From Oceanobacillus zhaokaii (lineage in GTDB: Bacteria; Bacillota; Bacilli; Bacillales; Amphibacillaceae), in NCBI RefSeq assembly GCF_003352005.1, contig NZ_CP024848.1, positions 1,125,001-1,189,000 of the forward strand: a stretch of 64,000 nucleotides of DNA, written 5' to 3'. The position numbers were made by a program, and so were the translations under genes. This document shows positions 26,720 through 35,332 of this stretch, piece after piece. The stretch's first letter is position 1, and the number at the start of each line of letters is the position of its first letter. Under the pieces are notes generated by a model. It was not told the DNA's origin, searched no databases, and saw only the letters and a list, made by a program, of their open reading frames with translations.

Positions 26720-27559
26720 CTAAAAATATTTTCTATAAGACTCTTGCCGCAGTCTTCCACTTAATTGAGCATAAATTCGGGTTGTTTCGCTTTTCTTGTG
26801 TCCTAGAAGACTTTGGATAACTTCAAGGGGAGCACCGTTATTCAAGAGATGAGTAGCGTAACTGTGCCTTAATTGATGAGGATGAATGGTTTTATTAATT
26901 CCAGCTCTATCTGAAATACGTCTAATTATATATCTCATTTGAGCAATGCTCATTCTATGTGAAGAACGTTCTGTAACAAATATAGCTGAATCATTGTCCT
27001 TCCTACTATTTAAGTATTTCTTCAGCCATATATCACTTCGGATATTGAAATATACCTCTCTTTCTTTATCACCTTTGCCTCGAACAATCGCGGATTGACT
27101 TCCCCAATTAATGCTATTTCGGTCAAGTGTCACAATTTCTCCAATACGTCACCCTGTTGAAAACATAAATTCGAATAAGGCTTTCTCCATTGGAGTAAAA
27201 CAAGCATCTCGTAAATGCTCAATTTCTCTTTCTGTTAGGAATTTTGGGATACGTTTCCCAACTTTTGGTTCCTTTATTTTACTAGCAGGATTACTATCAA
27301 TTATCCCTTCTTCGTGTGACCAGCGAAATAAAGATCGGATAAATCTTATTCGATGAGACAAACTTGACGGTTTCAATTCATTGCTTGATTCAGCTAAATA
27401 TTGCTTTAGATGCTGGATTGTAATGTCATTCATTTTGGTGTTACCGAAATAGTTAACTAATAACTTCGCTTGAAGTCTATAAGTGTTTAAAGTTTGTGGG
27501 GAAAACCCCTCTATTCTCTTATCTGCTTCATAAGATTTCGCAGCTTCTGACAACAGCAA
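26720..27559 (-). pseudogene. XerC-like tyrosine recombinase with one in-frame TGA
   Basis: Site-specific recombinase of about 279 codons. The N-terminal SAM-like core-binding domain (FSPQTLNTYRLQAKLL, SLFRWSHEEGIIDSNPA) is intact. The catalytic domain has R in RIGEI, K in RGKGDKER, HPHQLRHSYATHLL (H-x-x-R), LLGHKKSETTRIYAQL (H and nucleophile Tyr), so the R-K-H-R-H-Y set is complete. A single TGA at 27149-27151 stands where the family has Cys in STGCRIGE; the frame continues unchanged. Everything else looks functional, so this is either a very recent nonsense mutation, a read-through site or a sequencing error. It lies opposite to the array, between an A arm/hairpin and a B arm, and is the best candidate enzyme for moving the repeats. 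No IntI-type insertion is visible. Confidence 0.8.
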
Positions 27560-27687
27560 ATCAAATCACTCCCTAAATAGATTTATAATAATCATCTCCT
27601 ACCATTGAATAAAATAATTATTTTAATAATTTAGGATGTTCTAAATGAGAAAGTGGAATTTAATGTTAAAATAAAAATATGTTATTA

Positions 27688-27714
27688 AGCTAAAGGGGCA
27701 GTTTAATTGAAGAA
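27688..27714 (+). repeat. Array repeat, copy 3 (arm B only, beside recombinase)
   Basis: AAGCTAAAGGGGCAGTTTAA followed by TTGAAGAAGG matches arm B. It is 129 bases upstream of the recombinase start, with no A arm nearby. The position is where an integron has attI. Confidence 0.7.
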
Positions 27715-27826
27715 GGGACATCGAATATCTATAAATATAAAAAGAGATTAATAATAGAAAGTGAAATTATGTAAGGAGTGGTTGTAATGAATATAAGTTC
27801 TGCCGTTTAGCCTAAGTTCGCTAAGA

Positions 27827-27943
27827 TTTCTTGATACCATAAGAAAAATTGGAAACAAAGCAACGCATGAAGGATATGGGACTCAAAAGGAAGCTCTAGC
27901 TTTATTACATATGGGGTTTCGCCTTGCTGTTTGGTTTATGCAG
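27827..27943 (+). pseudogene. DUF4145/type I restriction-like fragment
   Basis: One frame reads FLDTIRKIGNKATHEGYGT then KEALALLHMGFRLAVWFMQ. This resembles the short N-terminal helical domain found in DUF4145 proteins and type I restriction subunits (LRKIGNKAAHEG..). Coding similarity stops abruptly at about 27943, where GH79-like sequence begins. It is a broken gene end at an insertion junction. Confidence 0.45.
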
Positions 27944-27950
27944 GGCAGTT

Positions 27951-28038
27951 CCGTTATGTATCTGAACGGTAATGCAGGGTGCAGGCAACGTAGAGCTTGC
28001 TCCCGTCACCTTCACTTTCCTGATTCTGTAAATTGAGA
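27951..28038 (+). pseudogene. Degraded second copy of the GH79 gene 3' end
   Basis: The bases GTATCTGAACGGTAATGCAG through CACTTTCCTGATTCTG resemble 31790-31803 joined to 31862-31922, the end of the glycoside hydrolase gene, with ~62 bases missing in between and many substitutions. The divergence argues against a very recent duplication. Confidence 0.7.
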
Positions 28039-28042
28039 AAAT

Positions 28043-28070
28043 GCATCCTGAATCATTTCAGGATGCTTTT
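28043..28070. terminator. Bidirectional hairpin terminator
   Basis: GCATCCTGAA and TTCAGGATGC form a perfect 10-bp stem with loop TCAT and then TTTTT. It could end the minus-strand AraC gene (stop at 28093) and the degraded GH79 fragment. Confidence 0.8.
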
Positions 28071-28092
28071 TGACATTTTGATTGATTCAATT

Positions 28093-29049
28093 CTATACTT
28101 TCAGATCCATAACCTTGGGTTTTCCCTGAAGCCTGCGGTATTGACTGGGTGACATACCGTATTCCTTTTTGAAGGCCCGATAGAAAGAAGAATAATCGGT
28201 AAAACCCACCTGCTCAGATATCCACTCCATGGATTTCCCTTTGAGGATTAGATTTTCCGCTGTGTTGAGCCGTCGCTGCATCACATAACGATAGAAGCTG
28301 ATGCCCAATTTTTGCTGAAAAAGATGACTGATGGTACTTTCACTGACATAGAAATTTTGCGCAATCCCTGATAGCGTAATCTTGCCAACCAAGTTTTCCT
28401 CGATATAGCCTAAAGCCATATCCAAAAGTTCCGGTTTTTCCACCTTTTGGATTTTAGCTGTTTCATCGATAACGGCACGTCGCAAATGTGCCAGAATCGT
28501 CAAAGCATTTCCCATGACAATCAGATCCCAGCCGAATTCCTTCTTTTCGAACTCTTCAGCTGTGCTGCGCAGCAGAGCTGGTAAGAACCTCCATCTGGTT
28601 CCAGCAGTACGAATAAGCTTGTAATTTTGCTGTTCTCCTTTATACCAATCCGGAGCTATCTCTATAAGTGCCTCCACAAACTCTGGACTAAACCTTAAAA
28701 CATCCCAGTGATATGATTCCTCCAAACTCTTCGGTAGTATTGGCTTATGGCTGATACCTGGTTCAATCCAGATCAGATCACCTTTCTGCTGTTGATAACG
28801 GTCGGCACCGACCAGGTATTCTACGTCATTGTTAAGTCCGCATATAAGCTCATAATACGAATGGCTATGCAAATGTGCGGTCGCATTAGATTGGCTTATT
28901 TCTTGATGGACGCTTACAATCCAAGATAATGATTCTACGTTCTGGATAAGCTCAGCGAATTCGATGTGATTAAGATCGCTGTTTGGGTATGTTGTTAGAG
29001 GAGGTCTTTGCGTCCCTTCAAAAGTTTGTTTGAATGATTTGGATTTCAT
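28093..29049 (-). CDS. AraC-family transcriptional regulator of the GH79 locus
   Basis: A 318-residue sugar-type AraC regulator. The N-terminal ~130 residues form a cupin-like sensing domain (HLHSHSYYELICGLNNDVEYLVG, WIEPGISHKP). The C-terminal ~100 residues carry two helix-turn-helix motifs (ITLSGIAQNFYVSESTISHLF and ISEQVGFTDYSSFYRAFKKE, then MSPSQYRR). It is divergent from the transporter relic and glycoside hydrolase and probably activated them in response to a glucuronide or oligosaccharide. Codon use is richer in G+C than that of the neighbouring array genes, consistent with arrival together with the GH79 gene. Confidence 0.85.
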   Translation of the reverse strand: MKSKSFKQTFEGTQRPPLTTYPNSDLNHIEFAELIQNVESLSWIVSVHQEISQSNATAHLHSHSYYELICGLNNDVEYLVGADRYQQQKGDLIWIEPGISHKPILPKSLEESYHWDVLRFSPEFVEALIEIAPDWYKGEQQNYKLIRTAGTRWRFLPALLRSTAEEFEKKEFGWDLIVMGNALTILAHLRRAVIDETAKIQKVEKPELLDMALGYIEENLVGKITLSGIAQNFYVSESTISHLFQQKLGISFYRYVMQRRLNTAENLILKGKSMEWISEQVGFTDYSSFYRAFKKEYGMSPSQYRRLQGKPKVMDLKV

Positions 29050-29424
29050 TAAAATTCCTACCTTACTATCATTTGGATGTACAATAATAATAACAATGGA
29101 TTGCGAGATTTACAATCTGAGATTCCCGATATTCGCAATTTACTATGTGTTCATTGTTAGTTAATATACTAGTACATGTACATGATTAGCAATAAAAAAG
29201 TAGTTTCGTAGGTGTGCCATTTTTAAAATAAGCCATAATTTTTAAATCGGGACCAGAAATTTCCTAACTACGTTTTGGAAACGCTTCGTAAAAGTCAGGC
29301 TGAAAATTTTTATTAATTAATTTTTATTCCAATTTATGAAGAACGAGCGTCCTAGTAAAGCTGTGAATGTTTTAGTAGCCTTCTTATTTTAAACAACAAT
29401 ATTTATATTCTGATGAGGAACTGA
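29050..29424. other. Divergent intergenic region of the GH79 locus
   Basis: No gene. TTGGAAACGCTTCG at ~29275 partly resembles a catabolite-responsive element but departs from its right half. A large deletion that removed the 5' half of the transporter gene probably ends near 29420. Confidence 0.3.
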
Positions 29425-30021
29425 TTGGTTCACTACACATCAATTATCGGCCTGATGAGCTATATCAGTCTCATTTCCATTGTCTTGAACGTGATTATCT
29501 TAGCTATTTCTCCTAAACTGGCTAAGATGCTGGGCCTGACCAATCTGATCCGCTATGCACTGGTGCTGTCCGGTTCTCTGTTTGTGATGCTGTTCGCTAT
29601 GCATCTGTTTACCGATGTGAATGCCTGGACCCATTTGATTTTGTCAACTGTAGCTTATTGCACCGCTGGCGTTTCCACCTTCATGCAGTGGGGATTGCTA
29701 AGTGAATCCATTGACTACAACGAGGTGGTCACCGGCAAGCGCACCGAAGGCTCCATGTACGGCACATTCAACATGGTCCGCCGTATAGGTACCACCATTG
29801 GCAGCTCTATTGCTGTTCTGATGTTGGGCTGGATTGGCTACGACTCCGTTGCCGCGGAAACTGGTCTTGCACAGGCTACTAGCACCCTAACCGGTATCAA
29901 GATTTTAAGTATCTTGGTTCCCGCTATCTTCCTGATTGGCTGCTGGGTTGCGTTCAAGTTCGTATGGAACATCACGCCTGAAATTCGCACACAGATTGCG
30001 GAAAGGAAATCTGCTGGTTAA
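29425..30021 (+). pseudogene. C-terminal half of a GPH-family sugar:cation symporter
   Basis: About 198 codons remain of a ~450-residue MelB/UidB-type transporter. Five to six membrane helices are visible, and the motif WGLLSESIDYNEVVTGKRTE followed by GSMYGTFNMVRRIG is the conserved loop of the family. No start codon with a ribosome-binding site exists; the open frame begins mid-protein. The N-terminal six helices are gone, so transport is not expected. It is GC-richer than the surroundings and was probably the uptake system serving the hydrolase downstream. Confidence 0.8.
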
Positions 30022-30406
30022 TCTGCTTCTAAGCAGTAATACATTTCTTTCTCCTTTATGAAACCACATGAATGGATAATAAGACTCAGGCTAGAAGAAT
30101 AAATCTCTGCTTACCTGAGTCTTAGGAAAAACCGTATTGGTTATATAAAATTATTGAACATAACGGTAACAATTATTACGCAACCACTTTAGGAAAAGAG
30201 GTAAGTTTGAAAGGCATGCTGTTAGAGTAAGGAGATAAGTAATACTGGTATTTATATAAAAGATTTAAGAAAATGAAGGCTAAAAAGAGCATAAAATGAA
30301 TTGTTTATATTATAGTGACATCCTTAGTGGTATCATCAGTAATTTATGGTATTTATCTAAACACTTTATAATATACTAGAAAACTAGAAAAGGAGATTAG
30401 ATTCAA
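30022..30406. other. Spacer with hairpin and membrane-anchor relic
   Basis: AAGACTCAGG (30081) and CCTGAGTCTT (30114) form a 10-bp stem that may end the transporter gene. Between ~30270 and 30372 a broken frame (KAKKSIK, stop, IVYIIVTSLVVSSVIYGIYL) looks like the membrane anchor of an unrelated gene. AAAGGAG precedes the hydrolase start. Confidence 0.4.
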
Positions 30407-31921
30407 ATGACACAATTTATCAAGCTGGATAACAGCTCATTGAAGCAGCTTAGAACCGTGGATTCTCGTCTCATGTCCTACAATATTGAGATGACTGAGG
30501 TTACAGGCGGTACCTTTTGGAAGCCCTACACCCCTGCTCAGATTGCAGGAACTGAAACTTTTCCTCCAATCAAGGATATGTCCGAACTACCGAAGCTCAT
30601 GCAATGGTATGACCCCATTGATTTGACCAGCGAAAATCTGCTGGTACTGGCTAAAGCCTTGGGTCCTGTCTGGATACGTGTTTCGGGCACCTGGGCGAAC
30701 AAAACCTACTATAACTTTGAAGGCAAGTACGCACCCGGTGTGATACCCGAAGGCTTCCAGAATGTGCTGCAGAAGGATCAGTGGCTGAAGTTGCTAGACT
30801 TTGTTAAAGCAGTGGATGCAAAGCTCCTGGTTTCCTTTGCCAATTGTCCCGGCATTCATGCAGCCGACGAGCCTTGGACTCCCGATCAGGCAAAGCTGCT
30901 GTTCGATCTGAGTTCGGAGTACGGTGTACCCATCAACGCAATAGAGTTTATGAATGAGCCCAACCTCTTGTCCATCAGCGGCGTGCCTGAGGGATATACT
31001 GCTGCTGACTTTGCCCGGGATCAGGAGATCTGCAACGCCTGGGTGAAGGAGAACTATCCCGACTGCCTGATCGTCGGTCCCTCCACCACCGATAGCGACG
31101 CCATGCGAATGGGTCCTGACGATGCCAAGGGCGGTGGCGGTATCGCGGATGCCTCTCCCACCGTTAGCACGGCTGAGTTGATGCAGAGCTATGAGGTGCC
31201 GCTGGATGTATTTAGCTATCACTACTATAACGGCATTTCCGAGCGTCTTGCCTCCATTATGCCTGATGCCCACTGGAAGAGTGAAGAAGCTCACACCGAT
31301 GCCTATCTGGCAATGGCGGGTCGATGTGCCAGAGTCTATTCAACCATGCGGGACAAATACTGCCCTGGCAGTCAGATGTGGGTTACTGAAAGTGGCGATG
31401 CTGGCGGCGGGGGAAGTACCTGGGCTCCTACTTATCTGGATGTACTGCGGACCCTGAACGAGCTGGGCGACTTTGCCACCGTCACTGACGGTATTATCTT
31501 CCATAATACGCTGGCGTCTTCCGACTATGGATTCCTGCAGCACGGTTCCTTCAACCCTCGTCCCAATTACTTTGCTGTATTGCTGTGGAACAGGCTGATG
31601 GGTATTACTGTCTATGACTCTGGGATCCCCCATGCTGAAGGTGCTCATGTCTACTGCCACTCTCGCAAGGACGACAAGGATGGCTGCGTCTATCTCGTTA
31701 TCAACAACTCCCTGACCGAGACTACCACTGTGGAACTGCCTAAGAATGCTGTCCGCTATACTCTGTCCGGAAATGGTGATATGCGTAGTTCCGTGATATA
31801 TCTGAACGGAAATCCTCTGGTTCTAGGTGAGAACAACGAACTCCCTGCTTTGGAAGGAGTAATGCAGGACGCAGACAATGTGGAGCTCGCTCCTGGCACC
31901 TGTACTTTCCTGGTTCTGTAA
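30407..31921 (+). CDS. Glycoside hydrolase family 79-like (beta-glucuronidase/heparanase type)
   Basis: Cytoplasmic enzyme of 504 residues without a signal peptide. It has a TIM-barrel with acid/base Glu in EFMNEPN (~residue 185), nucleophile Glu in WVTESGDAGGGG (~residue 327), and RPNYFAVLLWNRLMG, the block that in heparanase-like GH79 enzymes follows the active site. A C-terminal beta-sandwich (~430-504) completes the family layout. It would release glucuronic acid or related uronic acids from imported oligosaccharides. G+C is visibly higher than that of flanking genes, and a degraded copy of its 3' end occurs at 27951. With a truncated transporter, substrate entry is doubtful. A hairpin terminator follows. 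Confidence 0.8.
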   Translation: MTQFIKLDNSSLKQLRTVDSRLMSYNIEMTEVTGGTFWKPYTPAQIAGTETFPPIKDMSELPKLMQWYDPIDLTSENLLVLAKALGPVWIRVSGTWANKTYYNFEGKYAPGVIPEGFQNVLQKDQWLKLLDFVKAVDAKLLVSFANCPGIHAADEPWTPDQAKLLFDLSSEYGVPINAIEFMNEPNLLSISGVPEGYTAADFARDQEICNAWVKENYPDCLIVGPSTTDSDAMRMGPDDAKGGGGIADASPTVSTAELMQSYEVPLDVFSYHYYNGISERLASIMPDAHWKSEEAHTDAYLAMAGRCARVYSTMRDKYCPGSQMWVTESGDAGGGGSTWAPTYLDVLRTLNELGDFATVTDGIIFHNTLASSDYGFLQHGSFNPRPNYFAVLLWNRLMGITVYDSGIPHAEGAHVYCHSRKDDKDGCVYLVINNSLTETTTVELPKNAVRYTLSGNGDMRSSVIYLNGNPLVLGENNELPALEGVMQDADNVELAPGTCTFLVL

Positions 31922-31954
31922 TTTGCAACATAAACGTTAACGCGTCTTAATGTT

Positions 31955-31984
31955 TGACCCAAGTGATATTATTCGCTTGGGTCA
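31955..31984 (+). terminator. Terminator of the GH79 gene
   Basis: TGACCCAAGTGA pairs with TCGCTTGGGTCA (one wobble) around TATTAT; TCTTTC follows. Confidence 0.75.
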
Positions 31985-32047
31985 TCTTTCGCTTCAAACA
32001 TTTCACCGTTACAATATTGGCATTCCAATAACACTGCACGATTTGTA

Positions 32048-32077
32048 AACAGTGGTTATTGTCGCCGCTGTTTTTTA
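32048..32077 (+). terminator. Second terminator-like hairpin
   Basis: AACAGTGG and CCGCTGTT form an 8-bp stem with one wobble, followed by TTTTATTT. No gene lies directly upstream. Confidence 0.55.
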
Positions 32078-32373
32078 TTTGGAGAAAAAATGAGGGATGG
32101 TGTTTTTTAAACGAACGATACAGTTAAGGAATATAATATGTTTTAATTAAGTAGAGAACGCCAATTGGTGAGAAGAAAGCTTAAAGCGACCGTCCAGCCA
32201 AAAGAGAATGATTGAGTATGTTTCTTGCAAGGTTCATATGTGTTTCATGTGGGTGTTTTTCAAAAAAACGAAATATTCGCTGGATGGACATAAACAAACC
32301 TTACGACTTGGTGTTAGAAGACCGTGAGTATTGGGAAATTAGATTGTAGTTTTGAATATAATTAACTTATTTT

Positions 32374-32453
32374 ATTAACGGGTGCGTTAATTCAAGAAGG
32401 ATTAACGCCTTTTTTTGTTGAAATTAATGTACTAACGGGGCAGGTTAGTTGAA
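32374..32453 (+). repeat. Array repeat, copy 4 (complete)
   Basis: Arm A ATTAACGGGTGCGTTAATTC, perfect hairpin GCGTTAAT / ATTAACGC with T7, then arm B CTAACGGGGCAGGTTAGTTG at 32432. One of the cleanest copies. Confidence 0.85.
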
Positions 32454-32687
32454 GAAGCGTCTTTAGCTCTTATTCAACAATCGGAGCCATATTGTTTAAT
32501 AACAATTATTATGCAAAGTAGATATTGTGGAGGTTTACACTTAAACTATTTGGTAACGGTAAATGCAGATTTACAACAATATGCAATTCTGATTAGAACT
32601 ATTGTAATTACAGTTCCTTCTGAGAAATAAGGGATTATTAGTCGAATAAGTAGTCTTAAAAGCGACCTAACCTACCTACAACATTTT
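32454..32687. other. Gene-free spacer after copy 4
   Basis: No ORF or RNA gene seen. TTATTCAACAATCGGAGCCA near 32470 recurs in similar form (GTTCAACAATCGGGCC) at ~39567, again just after an arm B, so it may be a further conserved part of the repeat. Confidence 0.4.
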
Positions 32688-32718
32688 GGAACAATCTGAT
32701 AAGAGGTTGTTCCTTTTT
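32688..32718 (+). terminator. Terminator upstream of the sigma operon
   Basis: GGAACAA and TTGTTCC with an 11-base loop, followed by TTTTT. Confidence 0.7.
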
Positions 32719-32768
32719 CCACTTATACTCTAGAATACAGACGGTCATAAAAAAAAAATATATTTTTT

Positions 32769-32796
32769 CAAACCGAATGAAGGGTAGCTTCGTCTA
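32769..32796 (+). promoter_or_regulatory. Probable ECF-type autoregulatory promoter
   Basis: CAAACC (32769-32774), a 16-base spacer and CGTC (32791-32794) match the -35 AAC / -10 CGTC pattern of Bacillus ECF promoters. The pair lies 28 bases before the start of the sigma-factor gene, where autoregulated ECF promoters are found. Confidence 0.55.
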
Positions 32797-32821
32797 ATAT
32801 ATATGAGGGGGTGACAACTAG

Positions 32822-33373
32822 ATGAATGAACTAAACCAATTGGCGGTGACAGATGAAATGATGCTGGATGAGCGTGAGCAGATCATTGATCAATTAATGC
32901 GTGAATACAGCGATGATATCCTGCATCTTGTATATACATATGTAAAAAACCGAACCATAGCAGAAGATTTGGCACAAGAGATATTTATAAAGTGTTATGA
33001 AAAATTAAATCAATTTAATCAGCAGTCAACAATAAAAACTTGGCTATATCGCATTGCGAGTAATCATTGCAAGGACTATTTAAGAAGCTGGCATTATCGC
33101 AAAATAACGCTTAGCAATAAAGTATTTGACCATATCCCTTCTAAGTCAAAACAGGTGGAAGAGGAGGTTATCAAGCATAGTGAAGAAAATAGCTTAACGA
33201 ATGCCGTCATGAATTTGCCTCTAAAGTACAGAGAAGTCGTATTTCTACATTATTATGAAGAACTGTCTTTAAAAGAGATAAGCAAGATTACTTCAGTAAA
33301 TATAAATACATTAAAAACGAGATTAAAGCGTGCGAAGGAATTATTAAAAGACAAGATGATAGAGGAGGTTTAG
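32822..33373 (+). CDS. ECF-type RNA polymerase sigma factor
   Basis: A 183-residue sigma-70 family protein of ECF size. Region 2 is seen in YTYVKNRTIAEDLAQEIFIKC (residues ~40-60) with TIKTWLYRIASNHCKDYLR. Region 4 is PLKYREVVFLHYYEELSLKEI and NTLKTRLKRAKELL (helix-turn-helix). AGGGGGTGA precedes the ATG. It heads a three-gene operon with a PadR-like protein and an FtsW-like protein, in place of a classical anti-sigma factor. It probably responds to envelope stress, inferred from the FtsW-like partner. Confidence 0.88.
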   Translation: MNELNQLAVTDEMMLDEREQIIDQLMREYSDDILHLVYTYVKNRTIAEDLAQEIFIKCYEKLNQFNQQSTIKTWLYRIASNHCKDYLRSWHYRKITLSNKVFDHIPSKSKQVEEEVIKHSEENSLTNAVMNLPLKYREVVFLHYYEELSLKEISKITSVNINTLKTRLKRAKELLKDKMIEEV

Positions 33374-33376
33374 GAG

Positions 33377-33799
33377 ATGAATGATCCATTTAAGAACCTG
33401 AAGAGTTCGATGGAAAAATCAATATTCAAGGATTTTTCTTTTTCTAATGAAAGAAAAAATGCCGTGCTTGAAGCCATTCGTACGAATCAGCAATCACAAT
33501 TTCATACAGAAACCATTATAGCTATATTAGAATCTGTTCAGCATGAATCAAAGGATGGCTACAATATTTCCGTCCAACTTTTTCAAAAAAATGAACGTGC
33601 TTTCCAAAAAAATGAAGGGCAGCTTTATACACTGCTACATCTATTAGAAAATAAAGAAATGCTTACTTCAAATTGGATAAATAACAAGAAATATTATTCT
33701 TTAAACTCCAAAGGTAAAAAATACTTAGCTACTTATAAACAAGATACCACTAAACAAGGATTATCCCTTAATCCCTTCATAACGGAGGCATCTTTATGA
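33377..33799 (+). CDS. PadR-like winged-helix protein
   Basis: A 140-residue protein. The C-terminal ~85 residues form a PadR-type winged helix (GYNISVQLFQKNE, EGQLYTLLHLLENKEML, YYSLNSKGKKYLATY). The N-terminal ~45 residues (FKNLKSSMEKSIFKDFSFS) are an added helical segment that could contact the sigma factor or the downstream protein. It begins four bases after the sigma stop, with GAGGAGGTTTAGGAG upstream, and overlaps the next gene as ATGA. It probably modulates the operon; no classical anti-sigma domain or membrane segment is present. Confidence 0.78.
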   Translation: MNDPFKNLKSSMEKSIFKDFSFSNERKNAVLEAIRTNQQSQFHTETIIAILESVQHESKDGYNISVQLFQKNERAFQKNEGQLYTLLHLLENKEMLTSNWINNKKYYSLNSKGKKYLATYKQDTTKQGLSLNPFITEASL

Positions 33800-35130
33800 G
33801 TTCTCCCAAATTTGAAGAATTTTTAAGCAAAGTCACTTCCAAAGTCAAATCTACGGAGGCCCACAACAGGATAAAAAAAGAGCTTACTCATCATCTGCAA
33901 GAGTTAAGTCAATCTTACAAAAAAAGAGGATTTTCTGAAGAAGATTCAGATGAAAAGGCCATTCAAGAAATGGGAAATCCATTTATTATTGGAGAGAAAT
34001 TAAATCACCTTCATAAGCCAAAAATGGATTGGATCCTAATTGTTTTATTTGTTATTTTTACTAGTATCAGTTTTCTCCCGTTAGTTGGTGGAATTCCTGG
34101 GATTTCATCATCAATCACCCATATTATGGGGAGACAAGCTATCTGGTACTCCTTAGCTGCTCTTGTGATTATTGGGTTTCTATTCTTTAATTATCAAAAA
34201 TCAAAGAATTGGTGGATGCACTTTTATGCTATCGGCTTGTTCATTCACGTATATCTCTATTTATTTGGATATACGGTCAACGGAGCAAAAAGATGGATTT
34301 CACTTCCAGGCCTAACGGTCGATGGCACTATATTGAGTTTATTTTTCTTTTTCCTGGCTTGGGCCGGTATTTTTAACAAAATAAATGAGTTTCGCAGTTG
34401 GAAAAAACAAGGATTTCTTCTTGTTTTATTTTGGATTCCCATATTGCTCTACATGATAGTGCCAAACTTTATGGTTGGGGTCATTTACTTTTTCTGTTTA
34501 CTAGGAATGTTTACATTTGCACGTGTTCATAAGAAATTAGCTATCAACCTAGTCGTATCAAATCTAGTGGCTGGTATCATCTTCATCATTATGATTATTA
34601 CTACGACCTCACACCAAAGTTATTTTCTTACTAGATTATCTACTTTTATAAACCCAAATGCCGATCCAAATGGAGCCGGATATATGTATATGGTCGTTAG
34701 GAATGTCCTTGCAGAAGCGGGATGGTTCGGTAACGGACTTAATAATGATTTGAAATTTCAATTGTTGCCAGAATCACATACAGATTTTGCTTTCCCCTTC
34801 CTCGTCTATTCTCTTGGTTGGACATTCGGAATCGGTCTTTGTTTGGTTCTGCTGATTTTTATTTTAAGAATCTCAAAAAATGCATTTAAAACAAAAGATC
34901 TTTATGGGAGATTAATCGTAATCGGTGGTGCTGTATTATTTGCCGTTCCTACTACTTGGAATATATTGATGGCCTTTGGAATCGTGCCCATCATGGAAGT
35001 TTCCCTGCCGTTTATTAGTTATGGAGGAAGTGCAATCCTCTTTTACGCTGCTGTTTTAGGGTTCATTTTAAATGTTTATCGAAGAAAGGATATTGTAGAA
35101 CCCACGATAGCAGATGATATAAACATTTAA
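33796..35130 (+). CDS. FtsW/RodA/SpoVE-family membrane protein with N-terminal permease-prefix domain
   Basis: A 444-residue polytopic membrane protein. Residues 1-75 form a cytoplasmic prefix (RIKKELTHHLQEL, the DEKAIQEMGNP motif) of the permease-prefix type. The rest has ~10 membrane helices of the SEDS family: NGAKRWISLPG, PESHTDFAFPFLVYSLGW and the C-terminal FISYGGSAI. SEDS proteins polymerise glycan strands or accompany peptidoglycan synthases. The catalytic Asp in the TDF(A/I) loop is present. Sitting behind an ECF sigma gene, it is likely an inducible envelope-maintenance protein; this is inferred. A strong terminator follows. Confidence 0.83.
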   Translation: MSSPKFEEFLSKVTSKVKSTEAHNRIKKELTHHLQELSQSYKKRGFSEEDSDEKAIQEMGNPFIIGEKLNHLHKPKMDWILIVLFVIFTSISFLPLVGGIPGISSSITHIMGRQAIWYSLAALVIIGFLFFNYQKSKNWWMHFYAIGLFIHVYLYLFGYTVNGAKRWISLPGLTVDGTILSLFFFFLAWAGIFNKINEFRSWKKQGFLLVLFWIPILLYMIVPNFMVGVIYFFCLLGMFTFARVHKKLAINLVVSNLVAGIIFIIMIITTTSHQSYFLTRLSTFINPNADPNGAGYMYMVVRNVLAEAGWFGNGLNNDLKFQLLPESHTDFAFPFLVYSLGWTFGIGLCLVLLIFILRISKNAFKTKDLYGRLIVIGGAVLFAVPTTWNILMAFGIVPIMEVSLPFISYGGSAILFYAAVLGFILNVYRRKDIVEPTIADDINI

Positions 35131-35153
35131 AGTCAAAAATCTGAATGATGATA

Positions 35154-35192
35154 AAAAGGGCGACAGCTAAATAATAGTTGTCGCCTTTTTCT
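35154..35192 (+). terminator. Terminator of the sigma operon
   Basis: AAAAAGGGCGACAGCT pairs with AGTTGTCGCCTTTTT around AAATAAT. Strong stem with T-run. Confidence 0.85.
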
Positions 35193-35258
35193 TAATCTCG
35201 AAGTACCGGTAATTTGATGAAATAATTGGTTTTATTAATGAGAACAAATTTAGTTATT

Positions 35259-35280
35259 CCATAAAAGGGCGCGATTGTTG
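35259..35280 (+). repeat. Array repeat, copy 5 (arm A, split by an IS)
   Basis: CCATAAAAGGGCGCGATTGT is arm A of the variant also seen at 39044. Its continuation, TTGAAGAAGCGTCTC, lies beyond the IS element at 36729. The two parts join exactly at the TTG target duplication. Confidence 0.75.
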
Positions 35281-35332
35281 TGAACTGCACCCCAATTGTT
35301 AGACAAAAATAACAATTGGGGTGCAGTTTTTT

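Noticed and set aside
27149..27151. Selenocysteine codon in the recombinase
   Set aside because: TGA replaces a Cys, but Bacillaceae usually lack the selenocysteine machinery and no SECIS-like element or family precedent is seen; nonsense mutation or error is simpler.
29275..29290. Catabolite-responsive element
   Set aside because: Only the left half and centre match; the right half departs at several conserved positions.
30794..31962. Minus-strand ORFs opposite the GH79 gene
   Set aside because: Their codon pattern mirrors the GC-rich plus-strand gene, they lack ribosome-binding sites, and no recognisable domain appears.
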